Shown here: piece after piece, positions 23,046 through 30,896 of the stretch
Layout: each line of letters opens with the position of its first letter
Numbering within the stretch: the stretch's first letter is position 1
Assembly: GCA_017516825.1 (NCBI GenBank)
Contig: JAFXBC010000054.1
Location: forward strand, 1-42,927
Reading direction: 5' to 3'
DNA: 42,927 nucleotides
From: Clostridia bacterium
GTDB lineage: Bacteria; Bacillota; Clostridia; Oscillospirales; CAG-382
The notes under the pieces: generated by a model
Database searches by the model: none
The model's input: the letters and a program-made list of their open reading frames with translations, nothing else
What the model was told of the DNA's origin: nothing
Position numbers and translations under genes: made by a program

Positions 23046-25034
23046 ATGTCTTACCGCATTACGGAATTGGATCCTTATCTGCGTCCTTACGAAGAGCATA
23101 TTGAAAACCTGATGAAGGCCTATCACGCCAAAAAGCGGGAGCTGGTGGGAAACGGCAGGCTGGTGGATTTTGCCAACGCACACCTGTATTTCGGCATCCA
23201 TCCCACGGAGGACGGCTGGGTCTACCGCGAATGGGCTCCCGGTGCGGAGACCATGTTCTTCACGGGAGATTTCAACGGCTGGGACGTCTCCGCTACCCCT
23301 ATGACGGCGTTGGGGAACGGGGTTTTTGAGGTCAGACTGCAGGGAAAAGACGCTTTGCGCCCCGGGCAGAAGATCCAGGCCATCGTTCATCACGGCGGAG
23401 AGCTTTTGCGCCGCGTGCCCTTATACGCCACCCGTGTGGTACAGGACCCCGTGACCTACCTTTGGTGTGCGGAGGTAACGGACAACAAGCCCTTTGCCTG
23501 GACGGATACGGGCTTCCGCCCGGAAAAGACTCCCTTTATCTACGAATGTCATATCGGCATGGCAAGCGAGGAGGGAAAGGTAGCCTCCTACAAGGAATTC
23601 AAGGAGAACGTTCTCCCCAGAGTACAGAAGCTGGGGTACAATACCCTGCAGATCATGGCCATCATGGAGCATCCCTATTACGGCTCCTTTGGATACCAGG
23701 TCTCCAGCTTTTTTGCCGCCTCCTCCCGTTACGGCACGGGGGAGGAGCTGAAGGAGCTGATCGACACCGCCCACGGCATGGGCATTGCCGTTTTGCTGGA
23801 CGTGGTGCATTCCCACGCGGTGAAGAACACCTTAGACGGCATCAACCAATTTGACGGAACCGATTACCAGTTTTTCCACGAAGGCCCCCGAGGGGATCAC
23901 CCTGCCTGGGGCACCAAGCTGTTCAACTACGGAAAGAACGAGGTGTTGCACTTCCTGCTTTCCAACTTGAAGTATTGGATGGAGGAATACCATTTCGACG
24001 GCTTCCGCTTCGACGGGGTCACCTCCATGCTGTATCTGGATCATGGGTTGGGCAGTGCCTTTACCAACTACGGGATGTACTACACCCCCAATACCGACGG
24101 AGAAGCGGTGACCTACCTGCGGCTGGCCAACGATCTGATCCACTCTATCAACAAGCACGCGATCACCATTGCCGAGGATATGTCCGGTATGCCCGGGATG
24201 TGCCTGCCCACCAAGGAAGGGGGCTTGGGCTTTGACTTCCGCTTGGGCATGGGAGTTCCCGACCTTTGGATCAAGTATCTGAAGGAATACCGTGACGAGG
24301 ATTGGAACGTAGGGCATCTGTGGTACGAGCTGACCAATCGCCGCAAGGGAGAAAAGACCGTGGGGTATTGCGAATCCCACGACCAGGCCTTGGTGGGAGA
24401 CAAGACTTTGATGTTCCGTCTTTGCGATGCGGAGATGTACACTTCCATGAACAAGCAGTCCCAAAGTCCCGTGATCGATCGGGGAATGGCACTGCACAAG
24501 ATGATCCGCCTGCTCACCGCTTCCCTGGCGGGAGAGGGATACCTCACCTTTATGGGCAACGAGTTTGGCCATCCCGAATGGATCGACTTCCCCAGAGAGG
24601 GGAACGGCTGGAGCTATCATTACTGCCGCAGACAATGGAGTCTGGCGGACAACGGCCTTCTCCGCTACGGCGATCTTAGGGCCTTTGAGGAAGCCATGGT
24701 GGCCTTGCTGAAAACGGGCCGGCTGATGCCCTCCAGAGCGTTCTCTTTGTGGGAGAAGCGGGAGGATTACGTTTTGATCTACGGGAAGGGAAATACGGTG
24801 TTTGCCTTCAATTTCCATCCAAGCTATTCCTACGATCCCTATTTCATCCCCACCCCCGTGGAAGGAAGCTACGTGGTGGCCCTGTCCACCGACGACAAGG
24901 CCTTCGGCGGGCCGGAACGGATCGACACCGCTTACCGCTACAAGGCTACCAGACAGCCCGACGGCAGGATCGGCTTCTATTGCTACCTGCCCTCCAGAAG
25001 CGCGTTGGTGCTGAAGCTGAAACGAAAGAAATAA
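23046..25034 (+). CDS. glgB: 1,4-alpha-glucan branching enzyme
   Basis: 662 residues, GH13 branching enzyme. An N-terminal CBM48-like beta-sandwich (WVYREWAPGAETMFFTGDFN, ~58-77) precedes the GH13 barrel: DVVHSH (252-257), nucleophile D323 in GFRFDGVTSM, acid/base E377 in AEDMSG, D446 in ESHDQ, and a C-terminal beta domain. The LYLDHG and ESHDQALVGDKT wording resembles the GH13_8 (eukaryote-like) subfamily more than E. coli GlgB. It transfers alpha-1,4 segments to create alpha-1,6 branches in glycogen. No other glycogen genes adjoin it. Monocistronic between its own promoter and terminator. Confidence 0.93.
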   Translation: MSYRITELDPYLRPYEEHIENLMKAYHAKKRELVGNGRLVDFANAHLYFGIHPTEDGWVYREWAPGAETMFFTGDFNGWDVSATPMTALGNGVFEVRLQGKDALRPGQKIQAIVHHGGELLRRVPLYATRVVQDPVTYLWCAEVTDNKPFAWTDTGFRPEKTPFIYECHIGMASEEGKVASYKEFKENVLPRVQKLGYNTLQIMAIMEHPYYGSFGYQVSSFFAASSRYGTGEELKELIDTAHGMGIAVLLDVVHSHAVKNTLDGINQFDGTDYQFFHEGPRGDHPAWGTKLFNYGKNEVLHFLLSNLKYWMEEYHFDGFRFDGVTSMLYLDHGLGSAFTNYGMYYTPNTDGEAVTYLRLANDLIHSINKHAITIAEDMSGMPGMCLPTKEGGLGFDFRLGMGVPDLWIKYLKEYRDEDWNVGHLWYELTNRRKGEKTVGYCESHDQALVGDKTLMFRLCDAEMYTSMNKQSQSPVIDRGMALHKMIRLLTASLAGEGYLTFMGNEFGHPEWIDFPREGNGWSYHYCRRQWSLADNGLLRYGDLRAFEEAMVALLKTGRLMPSRAFSLWEKREDYVLIYGKGNTVFAFNFHPSYSYDPYFIPTPVEGSYVVALSTDDKAFGGPERIDTAYRYKATRQPDGRIGFYCYLPSRSALVLKLKRKK

Positions 25035-25040
25035 GTACGT

Positions 25041-25072
25041 TGCGCCTCTCCTAAAAAAGAGGCGCATTTTTT
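25041..25072 (+). terminator. Terminator after glgB
   Basis: 8-bp stem GCGCCTCT/AGAGGCGC (25042-25049 with 25058-25065), then ATTTTTT. Confidence 0.88.
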
Positions 25073-25094
25073 CGAAATATTTTTCAAAAACCTA

Positions 25095-25123
25095 TTGACA
25101 AACCTGTTTTTTTGTGGTATCAT
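25095..25123 (+). promoter_or_regulatory. Promoter of tRNA-Val
   Basis: TTGACA (25095-25100), 17 bases, TATCAT (25118-25123), 14 bases before the mature tRNA. Confidence 0.8.
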
Positions 25124-25137
25124 AGCGAAGCTGTCAC

Positions 25138-25213
25138 GGAGGGTTAGCTCAGCTGGGAGAGCAACTGCCTTACAAGCAGTGGGTCATAGGTTCGAGCCCT
25201 ATACTCTCCACCA
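25138..25213 (+). tRNA. tRNA-Val (anticodon UAC), CCA encoded
   Basis: 76 nt cloverleaf. The acceptor GGAGGGT pairs with ACTCTCC (one G-U). D-arm GCTC..GAGC. Anticodon stem ACTGC/GCAGT with loop CTTACAA, giving anticodon TAC (valine). T-arm with GGTTCGAGCCC. Discriminator A plus encoded CCA at 25211-25213. A terminator follows directly, so it is a single-tRNA transcript. Confidence 0.95.
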
Positions 25214-25216
25214 GAA

Positions 25217-25245
25217 AATCTCGTTCTTAGGAACGAGATTTTTTT
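25217..25245 (+). terminator. Terminator after tRNA-Val
   Basis: 10-bp stem AATCTCGTTC/GAACGAGATT (25217-25226 with 25231-25240) with loop TTAG, then a T run. Confidence 0.88.
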
Positions 25246-25249
25246 ATCC

Positions 25250-25310
25250 AAGCCGCAGGCTTGGCATATCATCGGCCCTTTGGGCTGTATATCACCACGC
25301 CCTCGGCGTG
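25250..25310 (+). repeat. Array of three short hairpins with a conserved ATATCA[TC]C spacer
   Basis: Three perfect mini-hairpins follow at ~24-base intervals: AAGCC-GCA-GGCTT (25250-25262), GCCC-TTT-GGGC (25275-25285), CACGCC-CTC-GGCGTG (25296-25310). They differ in sequence but are separated by the same motif (CATATCATC, then TATATCACC). Stems vary while spacers are conserved, the reverse of a CRISPR. It lies between the tRNA terminator and the next gene's ribosome binding site. Similar tracts occur between genes in related Clostridia as far as I recall; function unknown. Confidence 0.65.
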
Positions 25311-25340
25311 CATTTTCCCTACGCAAAAAGGAGCTTCCTT

Positions 25341-25850
25341 ATGATCATTCTTATCACAGGCGCCTCCCACACGGGAAAGACGTTGCTCATGCAGAAACTT
25401 TTGGAGAAATATCACTACCCCGCTGTCTCCATGGATCACCTGAAAATGGGGCTGATCCGTAGCGGCAACACCTCCCTCACCCCCATGAGCGACGATGGGG
25501 AGCTTACCGCGTATTTGTGGCCTATTCTGCGGGAGATGGTGAAGACCGCCATCGAAAACAAGCAGAACATGATCGCGGAGGGCTGTTACATCCCCATGGA
25601 TTGGCAGAAGGACTTCCCGCCGGAGTATCTGGAGCATATTCGTTTTTATTGCCTGATCATGAGCGAGGGATATATCCGGGAGCATTTCGGGGAGATCAAG
25701 GGCTTCGCAAGCGTGATCGAGGATCGTTTGGACGACGAAGATTGCACCATGGAATCCGTTTTGGAGGACAACGCAGACTTTTTGAAGCGGGCCACCGCAG
25801 AAGGCGTGGAATACTTCCTCATCGATCAAAGCTACAAGCTTCCGTTATAA
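25341..25850 (+). CDS. P-loop NTPase, kinase-like
   Basis: 169 residues. An N-terminal Walker A (GASHTGKT, residues 7-14) follows a hydrophobic strand (MIILIT). Next come SMDHLKMGLIR, the lid-like ELTAYLWPILREMVKTAIE and a second strand NMIAEGCYIP. The layout is that of a small AAA/kinase-type P-loop protein, similar to 2-phosphoglycerate-kinase- or shikimate-kinase-like enzymes; the substrate is unknown. The ATG at 25341 follows AAAAGGAGC. In-frame upstream sequence runs through the tRNA and is not coding. The promoter is not obvious; the hairpin array lies directly before the gene. Confidence 0.75.
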   Translation: MIILITGASHTGKTLLMQKLLEKYHYPAVSMDHLKMGLIRSGNTSLTPMSDDGELTAYLWPILREMVKTAIENKQNMIAEGCYIPMDWQKDFPPEYLEHIRFYCLIMSEGYIREHFGEIKGFASVIEDRLDDEDCTMESVLEDNADFLKRATAEGVEYFLIDQSYKLPL

Positions 25851-25858
25851 GCTGATAG

Positions 25859-25884
25859 AGAGCACCTGCGGGTGCTCTTTTTTC
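25859..25884 (+). terminator. Terminator after the P-loop gene
   Basis: 8-bp stem AGAGCACC/GGTGCTCT (25859-25866 with 25871-25878), loop TGCG, then TTTTTT. Confidence 0.88.
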
Positions 25885-25902
25885 TATCTTACCTAAGATA
25901 TC

Positions 25903-25931
25903 TTGTCAAAGGACAAAGACTGTGATACAAT
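25903..25931 (+). promoter_or_regulatory. Promoter reading into the decayed frame at 25.9-26.2 kb
   Basis: TTGTCA (25903-25908), 17 bases, TACAAT (25926-25931). A transcript from it would be ~270 nt and end at the hairpin at 26188-26206. With no intact gene, it may drive a relic or a small RNA. Confidence 0.5.
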
Positions 25932-25934
25932 GAA

Positions 25935-26171
25935 AATACAACGGAGCGTTGGATTTTGGTTGCGGATCGGTATCTTCCGTTTTGGGAAGCTGTGTGCCAT
26001 ACTATAAGCACGGTACCGAATATTTTTTGAAGGAAGGAATGGGCATTATATCCCTATTACGAGCCGAAAGTGATGTTGCAGAACCAATTGGAGAAGGACT
26101 GTTTCAAGGTGCTTTCAGAGAATCAAAGGTTTTTGGATCTGAAGCAGAAGGTTCTGGATTTACCGGAATAA
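25935..26171 (+). pseudogene. Decayed coding remnant with an in-frame stop
   Basis: One frame reads as protein-like on both sides of a TGA at 26028-26030. Upstream it includes ERWILVADRYLPFWEAVC; downstream KEWALYPYYEPKVMLQNQLE and then LSENQRFLDLKQKVLDLPE, ending in TAA at 26169. There is no start codon with a ribosome binding site. An internal ATG at 26073 could start a 32-aa peptide (MLQNQLEKDCFKVL and on). I do not recognise the family. The stretch is flanked by a promoter and a terminator and is more AT-rich than neighbours. Confidence 0.35.
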
Positions 26172-26187
26172 GCTTTGCCCCCGCAAT

Positions 26188-26213
26188 GCCCCGCTTCGTG
26201 CGGGGCTTTCCTT
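26188..26213 (+). terminator. Terminator after the decayed frame
   Basis: 7-bp GC stem GCCCCGC/GCGGGGC (26188-26194 with 26200-26206), loop TTCGT, then TTTCCTTTT. Confidence 0.7.
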
Positions 26214-26276
26214 TTGGAAGCAAAATACGGTTCCCGCATCTTGTGAGCAAAGACCGTTTATCATTCCATGCAACGC

Positions 26277-26299
26277 GGGGCGCCGGAGGACGTCGCCCC
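26277..26299 (+). repeat. GC-rich palindromic element
   Basis: GGGGCG and CGCCCC (26277-26282 with 26294-26299) enclose CCGGAGGACGT, followed by CCTACGAAGACG. It lies in 26214-26368, which holds no gene. It resembles dispersed intergenic palindromes of GC-rich Clostridia; only one copy is in the window, so repeat status is unproven. Confidence 0.35.
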
Positions 26300-26368
26300 C
26301 TACGAAGACGAACGCAGAAAAGCGGGAACGCCGACCGTCCGCCTCGCAAAGGGCGTTCTTCTTTTCCC

Positions 26369-26397
26369 TTGACAAAAGTCTTCCGAAAGTATATAAT
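26369..26397 (+). promoter_or_regulatory. Promoter of the DUF4275-plsC-lipoprotein-patatin operon
   Basis: TTGACA (26369-26374), 17 bases, TATAAT (26392-26397), a consensus sigma-A promoter 28 bases before the DUF4275 start. Confidence 0.85.
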
Positions 26398-26425
26398 ACA
26401 TACATCCCATGGAAAGGAGAGCGTT

Positions 26426-26815
26426 ATGGAAAAGTCTTCGATGACAAAAAAGAAATTTTTAAACCAATGGCTTCGACATTTTGCGCGAGGGCTCTCAAAA
26501 AAAGACTTTGAAACATATGTGCAAGACCAATATATATGGCACGTTTTTTCCTTCCCGTTGCTTGAGTACAGCAACCTGCTCACCGGAGATGCGGCGCGGG
26601 AAGCTTTTGATAAAGTCGACAAGTCCGGCTGTATTTGCTGCGATATGTTCGGCACGGAAGGGGTTACCTGCATGACCGCCTTCGATTCTGTCACAGCGGC
26701 TGAAATAGATTCCCATTACAAGGAGTATTACGTTGTGGCACGCGATGATTCCTGGACGTACATTCGAACACACGAGGATGGCTTGTGCGGACCGTACTTT
26801 TTGAAATTGAAGTAA
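26426..26815 (+). CDS. DUF4275 family protein
   Basis: 129 residues matching the DUF4275 pattern: KKKFLNQWLRHFARGLSKKD, then YIWHVFSFPLL, LLTGDAAREAFDKVDKSGC, and a C-terminal SHYKEYYVVARDDSWTYIRT ending in GPYFLKLK. Cytoplasmic, function unknown. The start at 26426 follows GGAAAGGAGAGC. It lies ten bases before plsC and shares its promoter, so it is probably the first gene of the lipid operon. Composition is more AT-rich than plsC. Confidence 0.8.
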   Translation: MEKSSMTKKKFLNQWLRHFARGLSKKDFETYVQDQYIWHVFSFPLLEYSNLLTGDAAREAFDKVDKSGCICCDMFGTEGVTCMTAFDSVTAAEIDSHYKEYYVVARDDSWTYIRTHEDGLCGPYFLKLK

Positions 26816-26825
26816 GGAGAGCTAT

Positions 26826-27656
26826 ATGCTGATCTTTTTTATTCTTTTGGGTATTGCCACCGGCGTGCCGTTATGTTTTTTGTTTGACGTCAGTCTCCCC
26901 TGCCGCATCGCCATCGGTGCTGGGCTGTCCCTGGGCGGCTTTGCGGGATGGCTGTTCCTGTACATCCTGGGGCTGTTCATCTTCTCCCTGTTTGTCAGCA
27001 AGGAAAAGCCCCACACCAAGGATCATCCCTTCGTGCGGTTTCTGATCGCCGAGACCATGGGATTGGTCTGTCAGCTTGGCGGGGTGAAGCTCCAAGTAGA
27101 GGGGCTGGAGAAAATGCCTAAGGGAAGATTCCTGCTGGTCTCCAACCACCGCTCCATGTTTGACCCCATCACCGCCCTGGCGGCCTTCAAGAAGCACCCG
27201 GTGGCCTTCGTCACCAAGTCGGAGAATCTGCGGATCCCTCTGGTGGGCGGTATCATGCGGTACTGCTGCTTCCTGCCCATCGACCGCAGTAACCCCAGAG
27301 GCGCCATCCGCGCCATCAATTCCGCGGCGGAGCTGATCAAGACGGACACCGTCTCCGTTGGCATCTACCCCGAGGGCACCCGCAACAAGGGGGAGGGCGT
27401 TTTGCTTCCCTTCCACGCAGGGGTGTTGATGATCGCCCAGAAGGCAAACGTCCCCATCGTGGCCATGACGGCGGAAAACACCGAGAAGATCGCCAAGAAC
27501 TTCCCCTTCAAAAGAACTGTGGTGAAGCTGACGGTCTGCCACGTGATCCCCGCAGAGGAAGTGATGGCTTCCCGCACCGACGATCTCGGCGCACGGCTGT
27601 ACCAAGTTATGGAAAATCAATTGAAAAACACATATGGAAAGGATACACAAGTATGA
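26826..27656 (+). CDS. plsC: 1-acyl-sn-glycerol-3-phosphate acyltransferase (PlsC family)
   Basis: 276 residues. Two N-terminal hydrophobic segments (~1-20, ~28-58) precede the acyltransferase domain: HX4D catalytic motif NHRSMFD (H108, D113), a FLPIDRSNPRGAIR block, and YPEGTRNKGEG (E183, R186), the phosphate-binding motif. It acylates lysophosphatidic acid at the inner membrane to form phosphatidate. The start at 26826 follows AGTAAGGAGAGC. Its stop overlaps the next start (ATGA). Confidence 0.9.
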   Translation: MLIFFILLGIATGVPLCFLFDVSLPCRIAIGAGLSLGGFAGWLFLYILGLFIFSLFVSKEKPHTKDHPFVRFLIAETMGLVCQLGGVKLQVEGLEKMPKGRFLLVSNHRSMFDPITALAAFKKHPVAFVTKSENLRIPLVGGIMRYCCFLPIDRSNPRGAIRAINSAAELIKTDTVSVGIYPEGTRNKGEGVLLPFHAGVLMIAQKANVPIVAMTAENTEKIAKNFPFKRTVVKLTVCHVIPAEEVMASRTDDLGARLYQVMENQLKNTYGKDTQV

Positions 27657-28897
27657 AAACACTCCGCACCTGTCTTCTGCTGCTGTTGGCGCTGTGCCTG
27701 CTGGCCGCCTGCCAAAGCACCCCCGAAACCACTTCCCAGCCTCCCGAAAGCTCTGCTTCCCGGCAGGAATCAAGCGCCGAGACAAGCATGGAAGCAAGCT
27801 CCGAGGAAGCAACCTCCGAAGTCTCCTCCGAGACCTCTTCCGAAGAATCCACCGAACCCGAACCGCCCAGAGAAGGAGCTTATATGAGCTACGAAATTCC
27901 CGATAACTACAAGGACGTTTACGAAAATCCCTTCGCCCTCGAAACCTACGAGGAGATGGAAATCTCCGCATCCAACAACACCTACACCATCACCTACCGC
28001 TACCCGGACGGCGCTTCCTACCGTACCTGTCTGGTGAAAAAGAGATGGGGAATGTGGATGCTGGGCGCAATGGAATATACCCATGCAAACGGCACCAAGG
28101 TGCGTATGTCCGAGTCCTCCACCGACTACGAATGGGTGCTTTCCTGCGGTAAGGTGGGAGGCAACATCACCTTCCGCGGCGGCAACCACGGGGACTACAC
28201 CTACTCCGATTGGAATGCAAACGATTCCACCAAGACCAACGACCACTTTATCGATATGACCTTCTACGATGCCGCAACCGGCGAGAAGGTTGAGGTTGCA
28301 AACGGCAAGACCGTGAAGGTCAACGGCCTGTTCGTGGTGCTTCACAACAACGTCTACGAGGACGCTTACGAGCAGGAAAACGTGCTGATCAACGTGGAAA
28401 AACTGTATCTGTTCAACGGGGAATCCGTTTCCGTGCAGTCCAAGCTGTACCTCACCTCTGACGTGGCCTTCGGCAACGCCTACACCTGTATGTTCCCTGT
28501 GGCCAAGAAGTACGGCAACTACATCATGTTCCACAACGACGACGGCACCACCAAGGTGACCAAGACCCCCATCACCGGTACCAGCAACTACGGCAACAAC
28601 TTTGACGACCGCAACAAGGCCTCCAAGGTCACCGTATTCGGCGAGCAGTACCCCGCTTACCACATGACCATTGAGATCCACAACCCCGAGGATCAGTTCT
28701 ATCAGTCCAGCCATCATACCCGTCTGTGGGATATGAACCCCTCCCAGAACAAGCTGTACTTCTCCGCATTCAAGCCCGGCTCCGTCATTACCGTGAAGAA
28801 GGACACCGAGTTCACTTACAGCTCCTCCTGGACCTTCTCCTACAACCCCGACTTTGAGCTTCCCAAGGTAGACAAGGAGCTTGGCTTTAAGAAATGA
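27653..28897 (+). CDS. Lipoprotein of unknown function with a Ser/Glu-rich linker
   Basis: 414 residues. The lipoprotein signal ends at LLAAC (Cys20). Residues ~21-74 form a low-complexity linker of Ser, Glu and Thr (runs such as SSEEATSEVSSETSSEE). The folded region (~78-414) is beta-rich with many Tyr, Asn and Thr (NNTYTITYRYPDGASYRTCL, KVGGNITFRGGNHGDYTY, FGNAYTCMFPVAKKYGNYIM). I do not recognise the domain; carbohydrate binding or a polysaccharide-active surface role is only a guess. It overlaps plsC upstream and patatin downstream by ATGA, so expression is tightly coupled with lipid enzymes. Confidence 0.75.
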   Translation: MKTLRTCLLLLLALCLLAACQSTPETTSQPPESSASRQESSAETSMEASSEEATSEVSSETSSEESTEPEPPREGAYMSYEIPDNYKDVYENPFALETYEEMEISASNNTYTITYRYPDGASYRTCLVKKRWGMWMLGAMEYTHANGTKVRMSESSTDYEWVLSCGKVGGNITFRGGNHGDYTYSDWNANDSTKTNDHFIDMTFYDAATGEKVEVANGKTVKVNGLFVVLHNNVYEDAYEQENVLINVEKLYLFNGESVSVQSKLYLTSDVAFGNAYTCMFPVAKKYGNYIMFHNDDGTTKVTKTPITGTSNYGNNFDDRNKASKVTVFGEQYPAYHMTIEIHNPEDQFYQSSHHTRLWDMNPSQNKLYFSAFKPGSVITVKKDTEFTYSSSWTFSYNPDFELPKVDKELGFKK

Positions 28898-29805
28898 TCT
28901 CCCCAAGCAACGATTATCCCCAGCTCCCTCCCATCCGCACCGCAAAGGGAGAGCTTACTGACTGCGCTCTCCTTCTGGAGGGCGGCTCCTTCCGTGGAAT
29001 CTATTCCGCAGGCGTCTGCGACGTGCTGATGGAAAACGGCATCCACCCCAAGGCGGTGGCCGGCGTTTCCGCGGGCGCGCTTTGCGGCTGGAACATGATG
29101 GCGCGGCAGATCGGCAGGTTTGCGCGGATCTGTATTCTTCACCGCCACGACAGCCGTTATTCCGGATGGAAGGCCATGACCACCGACGGCGGACTGGTGG
29201 GCTTCCGCTTCCTTTTGGACACGGTGGAAAAGCTCTATCCCTGTCCCAAGGGCTTGCGGGAGGATCCCGAGAGACGGTTTGTGGCGGTGTCTACCGATTG
29301 CAAGACCGGAGAGCCCGTTTACGCTGAGTACGACGGGCATTCCTCCTTTGGCAAAGCCATTCAGGCCTCTGCCAGCCTGGCCTTCACCTCCCGTGTGGTA
29401 CGGATGGACGGCCGCGCCTTGCTGGACGGGGGATATTCCGTCAGCGTGCCCCTGGAATGGGCAGAGAAGGAGGGCTACAAAAAGAAGATCGTCCTTCTCA
29501 CCCGCCCCGTAACGGCACGGAAGGATCCCGTTTCCAAGCAGAAAATGGTCTCCTTTCATGCCGCTTTTCCCCGCTATCCCGCCTTCTGCGCGGCTGTGGA
29601 AGCAGTTCCCGAGAACTACAACCGTCTGCGGGCGGAGCTGGAGCGGCAACAGGACGCGGGAGAAGCCTTCGTCATCGCTCCCGCAGAGGAGCTCCCCATT
29701 TCCAAAATGGAGGGCAACACGGCTAAGCTGTACCTCTATTACCTCCACGGCAGACGGGACGCTCTGCGCCTCCTGCCAGCCTTGCGGGAATACCTGGCAA
29801 AATGA
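28894..29805 (+). CDS. Patatin-like phospholipase
   Basis: 303 residues. Patatin motifs: oxyanion loop EGGSFRGIYSAGV (29-41), nucleophile S59 in GVSAG, and catalytic D178 in LLDGG. No signal peptide, so it is a cytoplasmic acyl hydrolase. It resembles the bacterial patatin subgroup common in Firmicutes. The start at 28894 overlaps the lipoprotein stop (ATGA). A phospholipase paired with an acyltransferase in one operon suggests lipid remodelling. Confidence 0.88.
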   Translation: MISPSNDYPQLPPIRTAKGELTDCALLLEGGSFRGIYSAGVCDVLMENGIHPKAVAGVSAGALCGWNMMARQIGRFARICILHRHDSRYSGWKAMTTDGGLVGFRFLLDTVEKLYPCPKGLREDPERRFVAVSTDCKTGEPVYAEYDGHSSFGKAIQASASLAFTSRVVRMDGRALLDGGYSVSVPLEWAEKEGYKKKIVLLTRPVTARKDPVSKQKMVSFHAAFPRYPAFCAAVEAVPENYNRLRAELERQQDAGEAFVIAPAEELPISKMEGNTAKLYLYYLHGRRDALRLLPALREYLAK

Positions 29806-29808
29806 AAA

Positions 29809-29846
29809 GATCCTTGCGGTTCGCAAAGAACTGCAAGGATCCTTTT
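29809..29846 (+). terminator. Terminator between patatin and flippase genes
   Basis: 9-bp stem GATCCTTGC/GCAAGGATC (29809-29817 with 29833-29841), then CTTTTTTA. It sits between convergent genes. Confidence 0.85.
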
Positions 29847-30896
29847 TTATTGTTCGTTTTTGCGGCGTTTTCGCTTTTTCATCATGTTGAACACCACGGC
29901 GCCCAAGGTGACGGCACCGCAAGCGATCAAACAGATATAGAAGGAAACGCTGCGGCTGATCAGCTCCACGCAGGTGGTATCCACGATAATATCCTCGAAC
30001 CCGTCCAGGAACAGCATGTCCGCCACGCCCACGGCACCGGGAATGGGTACCGCGTTGGAGCCCAGCACCACGTAGCCCTGGGTCACGAAGACCTCCAGCC
30101 AACGGCTGATACTGCCGCCGGTGGCAAGGTATACGAACAGGGTAACGGCGATGTTGCAGAATCTCTGCATCAGGTTCAACAGCAACACACGGAACACCAC
30201 CCATCCTCCTCCGCGGAAGGCTCGGATGCACTCCTTGTACTCCGCCGCCATACGCTCCACGGAAGCCAGACGCTTTTCCACGTCCTTCATCAAATGAAGC
30301 TTATGAAGCAGGCGGATGAAGAAGCTTGCCAGACGGAGAATGATCTGCTCCTTCAGCACCAGCAAAAGCAACCCAACCACTACCAGGACCTGGATGCCGA
30401 ATCCGATGATGATCAGCAAGCGGGAAAACATATTGAAGGAGAAGAACACCCCAGGGCACAGAATGAAGCAAAGGACACCGATGATCAGAATGGACACGGT
30501 GTAGAGCATCACGTTCAACAGCAGACACATGGCCGTAACGGCACCGGGGATCCCGTCCCGCATCATGAACAGCGCGCTGGCGGGCTGCCCCCCCGTTGCG
30601 GAGGGAGTAATGGCGGAGAAATAGATATCCGCCGCAGAATAGATCATGTTACGACCCAAGGAACGCTTATGGCCAAAGAAGCGGGTCAGCCGCCAAAGGC
30701 TCCAGGCCTCGAAGAACACGAAGCCTGTGATGGAAACGAAGGCACAAAGCATATACCAGGGATTTGCCCCGGAAAGAAGCTCCCAGAAACGCTCCGCGGT
30801 GAAATCCGTAGCCCCGGACATCATGGCGTACAGGGTCACGGCGATGAGTATCAGAAAGATGATAAACCAGATGAACCGATTTTTACCGCCCTTCAT
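29847..30896 (-). CDS. Lysylphosphatidylglycerol synthase TM-region (flippase-like) family protein
   Basis: 349 residues, polytopic (about seven helices), matching the UPF0104/LPG_synthase_TM family, the flippase half of MprF without the aminoacyltransferase domain. Motifs: YMLCAFVSITGFVFFEAW, SAADIYFSAITPSATGGQPA, and VFVTQGYVVLGSNAVPIPGA near the C-terminus. It probably translocates a lipid across the membrane. The start at 30896 follows AAAGGGGGTGG and overlaps the upstream PAP2_3 stop by ATGA. A KKRKRRK tail ends the protein. Confidence 0.85.
   Translation of the reverse strand: MKGGKNRFIWFIIFLILIAVTLYAMMSGATDFTAERFWELLSGANPWYMLCAFVSITGFVFFEAWSLWRLTRFFGHKRSLGRNMIYSAADIYFSAITPSATGGQPASALFMMRDGIPGAVTAMCLLLNVMLYTVSILIIGVLCFILCPGVFFSFNMFSRLLIIIGFGIQVLVVVGLLLLVLKEQIILRLASFFIRLLHKLHLMKDVEKRLASVERMAAEYKECIRAFRGGGWVVFRVLLLNLMQRFCNIAVTLFVYLATGGSISRWLEVFVTQGYVVLGSNAVPIPGAVGVADMLFLDGFEDIIVDTTCVELISRSVSFYICLIACGAVTLGAVVFNMMKKRKRRKNEQ

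Noticed and set aside
23832..25067. 411-aa minus-strand open frame
   Set aside because: Antisense of glgB, whose active-site residues are all present on the plus strand.
25250..25310. Possible CRISPR array
   Set aside because: Only three units, spacers conserved and stems variable, unit ~24 bases, no cas genes in the window.
25949..26815. 288-aa continuous plus frame running through to DUF4275
   Set aside because: The first two-thirds cross a terminator hairpin and a consensus promoter; only the part from 26426 has a ribosome binding site and family match.
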